Positions 21,437-26,023 of a stretch of DNA of 26,023 nt are shown here, piece by piece. The notes beneath the pieces are model-generated. The model was not told where the DNA came from, ran no database searches, and was given only the letters and a program-made list of their open reading frames with translations. This DNA comes from a virus. A program made the position numbers and the translations under genes. Within the stretch, counting starts at the first letter, position 1. Each line of letters opens with the position of its first letter. Location of the stretch: the IMG/VR virus record IMGVR_UViG_3300044695_002934, positions 1 to 26,023 of that record; one strand, written 5' to 3'.

Positions 21437-23119
21437 ATGAACGACGAAGGCACGGAGCAAACAAAGAAGTGGCTTAGCTGTTATCAGCGGCTGAAGGATC
21501 AGCGCGTGTCGACTCAAGATCAAATTTGGCAGGACATCGCCAACTACGTAAGCCCGCGCAAGGCAGGCATTACAGAAAAGCGATATATGCCGGATAGTAA
21601 CAAGGAGGCGCAAATCTACGACGCGACTGCTACCGACTCCGTGCAGCGCGCCGTATCTGCTTACACGTCATGGACAACTCCGGCGTCTCAACCATGGATT
21701 TCGCTGAAGCCTAATCTGAAGCTGAAAAATGACGACTCTGTGAAAGGTTGGCTCTCGGAGTGCTCGCAGATTCTCAATCAAGAGGTGAACAGCCGTAGCA
21801 ACTTCCAACTCGAGCGCCTTGAATCCGTAGCCGACCTTTGGAATTTTGGCACAACTGCCATTTTCTCCGAGATGGGCGAGGGCAATCGACTGCGCTTTGA
21901 AAAGATCAAGATTGGCACCTACGTCTTTGAGCTTGATCCATTCGGCAAATGCTACCGATTCATCCGCGAGTTTGAACTAACGGCAGAGCAGGCACGTCAG
22001 CAATTCGGCGAAGACAATCTTCCCAAGGTCATCAAAGACTGTTTTCAGGGCGATTACAGCAAAGGAAAGAGCTTCACATTCATTCACATCGTCGAGCCTC
22101 GCGAGCCTTCCAAGGTTGGCGCATACGGATACAACATCAAGACGCGCAAGAAGTATGTCTCGGCCTACGTCGAGATGTCGTCAAAGAAGATGGTTCAAGA
22201 AGGCGGTTACGACGGGTTTCCTTTTACCGTTGGCCGTTACTTGTCCTATGACGCAATGATTGGCTCCACTGGATGGGGCTACGGTCCAGGGTTTGCCATT
22301 CTGCCAGAAGCTCGCCAGCTCAATTTCATCCAGCAAATGATGGACGTGTTTGCGGAGAAGCAAGTCTTTCCTCCGATGCTTGTGCCTGACACGTTTGAAG
22401 GAAGTCTCAAAACGGCAGCACGGGCGCTGAATTATTACCCTTCCGGCATGGGGCCTGAAAGTGTTTATCCTGTGCCGGTCACAGGTGAATGGAGCGTTGC
22501 TTTGGAACGTGTGCGTATGCGTCAAGACATGATCAAGCGCCTTTGCTCGCTCGATATGTTCCAGATGTTTGCCAGCATTGACCGCGAGATGACTGCTTAT
22601 GAAGTGGCACAACGTGCCGGTGAAAAACTGGACACTGTGGGGCCTATCTATCACCGCGACGTAAGAGAGACGATTGAGCCGCATCTACGCCGTGCCTTCG
22701 AGCTTTGCGCTGAGAATGGCTTGCTTCCACCACCTCCACAAGAAGCCTATGAGCTTGTCGGACGTGGCTTTGTGCAAGTCGCCGATCCAGAGATTGCGCT
22801 CACGTCACGCCTTGCAATGGCGATTGATAGCTGGAACGCTCGCGGCGCCGATGAAGTCATGCAGACGGCCGCTTCGATTGCTGCCATTGATCCTACGGTT
22901 ATGGACAATATCGACACAACTTTTTACATCCGCGAGAAATCAAGGCTCGTTGGTGCTCCTGAAGGGCTGCTCCGCAAGCGTGAAGATGTCGAGGCTATTC
23001 AGCAACAACGCGCACAGGCACAGCAAATGCAGCAAGCGGCCATGATGGCGAAAGAAATGGGCAGCGCTGTAAATAGTGCTGGCGGTATTGACAAAGTGAA
23101 GGAATTAGTCGGGGCGTAA
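21437..23119 (+). CDS. Head-to-tail connector (portal) protein, T7 gp8-like
   Basis: A 560-residue protein. N-terminal KKWLSCYQRLKDQRVSTQDQIWQDIANYVSPRKAG plus YDATATDSVQRAVSAYTSWTTPASQPWISL form the helical start of the bacteriophage head-to-tail connecting family. The middle includes ARQLNFIQQMMDVFAEKQVFPPMLVPD and SASIDREMTAYEVAQRAGEKL-like stretches, which build the ring core. A C-terminal acidic/Gln-rich tail (QQQRAQAQQMQQAAMMAK) follows. Twelve copies would form the vertex ring through which DNA enters. Size matches the family. Starts one base after the preceding stop with no clear SD. Confidence 0.9.
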   Translation: MNDEGTEQTKKWLSCYQRLKDQRVSTQDQIWQDIANYVSPRKAGITEKRYMPDSNKEAQIYDATATDSVQRAVSAYTSWTTPASQPWISLKPNLKLKNDDSVKGWLSECSQILNQEVNSRSNFQLERLESVADLWNFGTTAIFSEMGEGNRLRFEKIKIGTYVFELDPFGKCYRFIREFELTAEQARQQFGEDNLPKVIKDCFQGDYSKGKSFTFIHIVEPREPSKVGAYGYNIKTRKKYVSAYVEMSSKKMVQEGGYDGFPFTVGRYLSYDAMIGSTGWGYGPGFAILPEARQLNFIQQMMDVFAEKQVFPPMLVPDTFEGSLKTAARALNYYPSGMGPESVYPVPVTGEWSVALERVRMRQDMIKRLCSLDMFQMFASIDREMTAYEVAQRAGEKLDTVGPIYHRDVRETIEPHLRRAFELCAENGLLPPPPQEAYELVGRGFVQVADPEIALTSRLAMAIDSWNARGADEVMQTAASIAAIDPTVMDNIDTTFYIREKSRLVGAPEGLLRKREDVEAIQQQRAQAQQMQQAAMMAKEMGSAVNSAGGIDKVKELVGA

Positions 23120-23128
23120 TCATCACAC

Positions 23129-23410
23129 ATGACACCATCATCACCTGAGCTACTGACGCCGCTCACTGCCGACGAAAAGAAGGACGTGTTAAAAGCCGCT
23201 CTTCGACTCTTCGACAAGCCGGATTTTCAGCTAGTTTTCCGCTCACTCAACGCAGACGTGGGCGGTATTCTTAATCCCGCTTTCGAGCAAGGCGGCGATG
23301 TAGTTAAAGCAGCATTCCGAGAAGGGCAGAAAGAGCCGCTTCGATGGCTATTTACGATGCACCTAAAGGGCATTCCAGAAACCGAAAAACCGCAAGAACA
23401 AGAAACATGA
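23129..23410 (+). CDS. Small hypothetical protein after the connector
   Basis: A 93-residue protein, started by an ATG that follows TAATCATCACAC, another instance of the recurrent leader. Its own codons 2-5 also contain CATCATCAC. Sequence: acidic and helical, TADEKKDVLKAALRLFDKPDFQLVFRSLN, then GGDVVKAAFREGQKEPLRWLFTMHLKG, ending in Lys/Gln/Glu. This suggests a small cytoplasmic helical protein that may be a chaperone or head-joining factor. No family recognised. The stop overlaps the next start. Confidence 0.65.
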   Translation: MTPSSPELLTPLTADEKKDVLKAALRLFDKPDFQLVFRSLNADVGGILNPAFEQGGDVVKAAFREGQKEPLRWLFTMHLKGIPETEKPQEQET

Positions 23411-23634
23411 CTGAAAAAAAACTCACATTTAGAGAATTCGCATTATCTAACCTGACGCTATCCGATCTTTCGAGGTCTGAGATTGTAGCGTTGTTAGAGG
23501 ATAAACAAATGACATCCGCCGTGTATGTCGCAGTTCAGTCTGAACTCATTAACAGGATTTCAGCGCCTAATCGTGCGAATTTTATGACAGGAGAATTGAA
23601 CCCACTGCTACTAAAGGAAATTGACAGATTATGA
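23407..23634 (+). CDS. Small hypothetical protein
   Basis: The ATG at 23407 (ATGA overlap) gives 75 residues. MTEKKLTFREFALSNLTLSDLSRSEIVALLEDKQM looks like a short N-terminal helical hairpin. The C-terminal half contains VYVAVQSELINRISAP and NRANFMTGELNPLLLKEIDRL. The upstream extension from 23344 is out of frame with the previous gene and not needed. No motif recognised. Coupled at both ends, and therefore likely translated together with its neighbours. Confidence 0.6.
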   Translation: MTEKKLTFREFALSNLTLSDLSRSEIVALLEDKQMTSAVYVAVQSELINRISAPNRANFMTGELNPLLLKEIDRL

Positions 23635-24023
23635 TCACGATCACACCAGACAATCAAATTGACCGCGACGGCGAGATAATCGGCAATATCATTGGCAATA
23701 TCGCATGGATGAACGCCAAGCCAGCGCCGCGCATCATTGGGCAAATCCGCCAAGTCGCAGGCATTGAGGGCCTTACTTTTGAAGTCGCCGAAGCGCCAAC
23801 TGTTAACGAATCCTTAACTGTTGAACCAATTTCCGCGCCGGAGGTTGTCGGTAATCCGTCGGCGTCGGAGCCTGCCGCTAGTTGTGATGATCTAGCGGCA
23901 GGCATTACTTTTGCTATCGGCTTTGAGTGGGGCACACCCGGCACGCAATACTTTGCGCGATGCTTTGTTAATCATTACGGCAACGACGCTTACTCGCAAT
24001 TCTGCAAAGCTAACGGCATTTAA
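23631..24023 (+). CDS. Hypothetical protein with short internal repeat
   Basis: A 130-residue protein with an ATGA-coupled start. The N-terminal part contains a short repeated unit (EIIGNIIGNIAW), visible in DNA as CGGCAATATC/TGGCAATATC. A Ser/Pro/Thr/Val-rich acidic linker (ESLTVEPISAPEVVGNPSASEPA) and a C-terminal globular part with two Cys (FARCFVNHYGNDAYSQFCKANGI) follow. The linker-plus-globule layout might indicate an accessory head or scaffold protein. No family recognised. Confidence 0.6.
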   Translation: MITITPDNQIDRDGEIIGNIIGNIAWMNAKPAPRIIGQIRQVAGIEGLTFEVAEAPTVNESLTVEPISAPEVVGNPSASEPAASCDDLAAGITFAIGFEWGTPGTQYFARCFVNHYGNDAYSQFCKANGI

Positions 24024-24031
24024 TCTTTCTT

Positions 24032-24871
24032 ATGGAAACCGAAACCACACCACCACCGGCGGACAACGCATTGCAAACGCAAGCAGCGACCACAACTGAA
24101 ACGACGACAACGCCAATCGAGGCAGTACCTTCTACGGTAACGCGGCCTGATTACATTCCTGAAAAGTTTTGGGATGCGCAGAAGGGCGAGCCAAAGGTTG
24201 ACCAACTAGGCGCTTCTTATCTTCAGCTTGAAAAAGCTTTCGGCGCTAAATCGCAGGCTCCAAAAAAACCTGGGGCCGACGCATCGCCAGAGGATCAGGC
24301 CAAGTATTATGCCGATCTTCGCAAGTTTACCGGAGCGCCTGAGAAGCCGGAAGACTATGGCATCAAGGCACCTGACAACCTTCCTGAAGGCGTTGAATGG
24401 AATGCTGAATTAGCCGGAAAAGCTGCGGGCATTGCTCACAAATACGGCGTGCCACCGGAAGCGCTGCATGAATTGATTAATCTCAATAATGAGAATATCA
24501 GCAGCATTGTGGCAAAATCTGAGTCGGCTCAAAAAGAGCAGGTTGAAGCAATGGTTGCTGAACTCAATGCCGAATGGAAAGACGACGCCAAGAACAACTG
24601 GCAGCGTGCAAACCGTGGAGCGATTGCAATGGGCGTCGATTTGGAAGCCAGTGGACTGGGTAACAATCCGCACTTTATCCGTGCAGCTTTGCGCTTTGAT
24701 GAGATGATCAGCGACGACAAGGGGCTGGTTAGTTCTGAAAGTCAGGCTACTTACAAAGAACAAATGGATCGCATCCAAAAAGGTGACGATTTCACTGGCA
24801 AGAATGGGCCGGAAGCTCAACAGGCAGCGCTGGCAAAGCTAAAAGGATTGTTTGAGGCTTCTCAGCGCTAA
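24032..24871 (+). CDS. Capsid scaffold protein
   Basis: A 279-residue protein in the position expected for the scaffold, just upstream of the capsid. Thr/Pro/Gln-rich disordered start, then PDYIPEKFWDAQKGEPKVDQLGASYLQLEKAFGAK, the recurrent phrase of podovirus-like scaffolds (yiPEKFWd...g..d...L..SY..LEk). This is followed by KPEDYGI, a helical middle (KYGVPPEALHELINLNNENI, QVEAMVAELNAEWKDD), a globular part (NWQRANRGAIAMG) and a basic, Gln-rich C-terminus. It would line the procapsid during assembly and leave before DNA fills it. No protease motif is visible. Confidence 0.8.
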   Translation: METETTPPPADNALQTQAATTTETTTTPIEAVPSTVTRPDYIPEKFWDAQKGEPKVDQLGASYLQLEKAFGAKSQAPKKPGADASPEDQAKYYADLRKFTGAPEKPEDYGIKAPDNLPEGVEWNAELAGKAAGIAHKYGVPPEALHELINLNNENISSIVAKSESAQKEQVEAMVAELNAEWKDDAKNNWQRANRGAIAMGVDLEASGLGNNPHFIRAALRFDEMISDDKGLVSSESQATYKEQMDRIQKGDDFTGKNGPEAQQAALAKLKGLFEASQR

Positions 24872-24873
24872 TT

Positions 24874-25509
24874 ATGCGAAACGTAAATTGCCCAAAAGCT
24901 AGGGTGTATATTCGTTGTGATGCCTTTGGCGGATCGGTAAATGAATATGAACCGGCATGGCTCGTATCTGTGCGGGCCATGCGTAATAGGCCTTTATGCT
25001 TTCAAGTTTGGGTTGATAAATATGCGGCTTGTTACGACAAAGTTCCGCCGCATTGCGTGTTCTGGTTTGAACCGGACGAAGACGACAAGCCTAATTTGCC
25101 GCTGCATAAAGTGCAGATGTGGGAATGCCTTTCCGGCTCCATCGAAGTCTGGCGTAAAGATCAATTAGCGGATGTGCCTGTGCTAATCAATTTAGGCAAA
25201 GGATTTGCACCCGCTAAAGGTCATTACTGGTTCACCATCGACTATTTGCCAGAAGGTCAATCCTCTGGAATGTTTGACATCGGAGATGCCGAGCTACTTG
25301 AGGAGCACAAAGAAGCCAACGTAATAAAACTGGAAAACGGACAACTGGCCATTTACCCGAACAATCGCATCAAGTGGCTACCGGTTTCGCTGACTGGAAA
25401 AGACGCTGCATCAGCGATTCCGGACTGGGACGCTGCCACCAATGCGCAATGGGATGAAAGCTGGATGGATTCCGACGAGATTTTAGGAGATGCAAAGTGG
25501 GCTTATTAA
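24874..25509 (+). CDS. Unrecognised protein between scaffold and capsid
   Basis: A 211-residue protein starting two bases after the scaffold stop. It has a beta-rich, aromatic composition (YEPAWLVSVRAMRNRPLCFQVWVDKYAACY; KGHYWFTIDYLPEGQ) and an acidic, Trp-rich C-terminus (PDWDAATNAQWDESWMDSDEI). Four cysteines are spread through the first 100 residues. Its place between scaffold and capsid suggests a head decoration, head-completion or assembly role, but no known family comes to mind. No signal peptide or membrane helix. It ends 189 bases before the capsid ATG. Confidence 0.6.
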   Translation: MRNVNCPKARVYIRCDAFGGSVNEYEPAWLVSVRAMRNRPLCFQVWVDKYAACYDKVPPHCVFWFEPDEDDKPNLPLHKVQMWECLSGSIEVWRKDQLADVPVLINLGKGFAPAKGHYWFTIDYLPEGQSSGMFDIGDAELLEEHKEANVIKLENGQLAIYPNNRIKWLPVSLTGKDAASAIPDWDAATNAQWDESWMDSDEILGDAKWAY

Positions 25510-25526
25510 TTGGCGTCATTTTGCGC

Positions 25527-25554
25527 TTGCATCTTTTCTCAGATGTGAGAATCT
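25527..25554 (+). promoter_or_regulatory. Capsid-gene promoter, TTGC / TGTGAGAATCT type
   Basis: TTGCAT, 16 bases, GAATCT, with TGTGA in front of the -10. TGTGAGAATCT is identical over 11 bases to the element at 4630-4640, and TTGC starts exactly 17 bases before it in both. Placed in the largest intergenic gap of the window, about 140 bases before the capsid ATG. The long leader that follows looks structured. Confidence 0.6.
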
Positions 25555-25559
25555 AGGGT

Positions 25560-25698
25560 AACAACGGCCCCGCAAGGATAAGCTGTATGCCGGACATAGG
25601 CCCGCAAACAGCGGAGAACCGAAGAACCGGGAAGACACGATACTTCCTCAGTCGCTCACAAGGGCGGCTCAACTTCACCTCTCTAATTCCCTGCCAAT
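25560..25698 (+). promoter_or_regulatory. Long structured 5' leader of the capsid gene
   Basis: Between the promoter and ATG 25699 lie about 140 bases without an obvious SD. Visible stems are GCTGT/ACAGC (25582-25586 with 25608-25612), enclosing GCC/GGC, and GGAAG/CTTCC (25630-25634 with 25643-25647, 8-nt loop). CCGC/GCGG and GGCC/GGCC can pair alternatively. A 41-codon frame (25587-25712) crosses the capsid start; I do not call it a gene. Confidence 0.4.
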
Positions 25699-26023
25699 AT
25701 GGCTACTATTGATACCTTCTACCCAACGATGTTCCAGACATCGTTCGACCAAGTTCTACAGCAGATGGACTCCCGTTTGCTTGGCTCCATTACTCGCGCC
25801 GATTTCACCGGCAAAAAGAAATGGTTCAACCTCCTGAATGACAGCGAGGCGCAAGACATCCTTACTCGTAAGGGCGACACTCCAGACGGCGAGTTTGACG
25901 GCTCCAAGTATTGGCTCACCCAACGTCCGAAGGAAAAGGTTACGACCTTTGACGAATGGGACAAGCATTTCCTTGGCACCATCGTTCTGCCAACTTCTGA
26001 CGAAGTTCAAAGCCACGCGATGG
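25699..26023 (+). CDS. Major capsid protein (3'-partial)
   Basis: The frame begins MATIDTFYPTMFQTSFDQVL and stays open to the window end (108 codons seen). The opening aromatic segment, ADFTGKKKWFNLLN and LTRKGDTPDGEFDG resemble capsid proteins of podovirus-like phages that follow a scaffold gene. The position after scaffold and connector, the strongest promoter motif of the window and a long leader all fit the most abundant virion protein. The fold (HK97-type) is inferred; the lattice-forming core lies beyond the window. Confidence 0.8.
   Translation, partial: MATIDTFYPTMFQTSFDQVLQQMDSRLLGSITRADFTGKKKWFNLLNDSEAQDILTRKGDTPDGEFDGSKYWLTQRPKEKVTTFDEWDKHFLGTIVLPTSDEVQSHAM

Noticed and set aside
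22181-22684. 167-codon minus-strand frame inside the connector gene
   Set aside because: It lies wholly within a well-supported gene, has no start signal or recognisable composition, and is a shadow of codon bias.
25587-25712. 41-codon leader peptide before the capsid
   Set aside because: No SD, overlaps the capsid start, and its composition is unlike a real small protein; listed only as a possibility in the leader finding.
25756-26016. 86-codon minus-strand frame opposite the capsid start
   Set aside because: It is antisense to the capsid N-terminus with no signals of its own.

Overview
The window is a 26 kb piece of a tailed double-stranded DNA bacteriophage with a podovirus-like virion. 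A T7-type head-to-tail connector, a scaffold and a capsid gene lie at the right end, and the C-terminal part of a very large internal or ejection-type virion protein lies at the left end. Gene density is high. Most neighbours share an ATGA or GTGA start/stop overlap, and no stretch longer than about 190 bases lacks a gene. The host cannot be named from the sequence. No tRNA, integrase, insertion sequence or phage RNA polymerase was seen. Several starts carry a normal AGGAGG-type site, but many do not.

Layout, left to right. Positions 1-2706 hold the end of the large virion protein. Positions 2685-4467 hold a six-gene island on the minus strand, made of small coiled-coil or domain-of-unknown-function accessory proteins. 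Positions 4468-4646 are a divergent control region with back-to-back promoters and a structured leader RNA for the minus operon. Positions 4647-7540 hold tail-tip and tail-fibre genes: a fibronectin type III protein, a Trp-rich mini-protein, a Gly-rich fibre and a fibre-associated protein. Positions 7544-9987 hold the lysis region: three tiny membrane proteins, a metallophosphoesterase, an Amidase_3 endolysin and small followers. Positions 10061-15972 hold recombination and DNA-processing genes: a small ribbon-helix-helix (RHH) protein, a Bet recombinase, a Cas4/RecB-like exonuclease, a beta-class DNA methyltransferase, an SNF2-type helicase, a VRR-NUC nuclease and a single-strand-binding protein. 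Positions 16139-18108 hold a replication initiator/helicase loader and a DnaB helicase. Positions 18110-20495 hold TerS, a DpdA/TGT-like protein and TerL. Positions 20517-26023 hold head assembly genes: small proteins, connector, scaffold and capsid (the last is cut by the window end).

How the genes work together. Replication appears to be theta-type with a host-like logic: an initiator that carries an iteron-like array inside its own gene, plus a DnaB helicase. It is supported by Bet/exonuclease single-strand annealing. Packaging uses a two-subunit terminase. The methyltransferase/helicase/nuclease cassette and the DpdA-like protein are candidates for modifying or protecting the phage DNA.

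Four things are most worth following up. (1) A candidate attenuator or small RNA on the minus strand at about 4489-4566, in which the 7-nt terminator loop is fully complementary to an upstream loop. (2) Nine copies of TCCAAG/CTTGGA, mostly helically phased and in all reading frames, inside the replication gene. (3) A recurring CATCATCAC element immediately before six translation starts. (4) A DpdA-like transglycosylase homologue wedged between the terminase genes.
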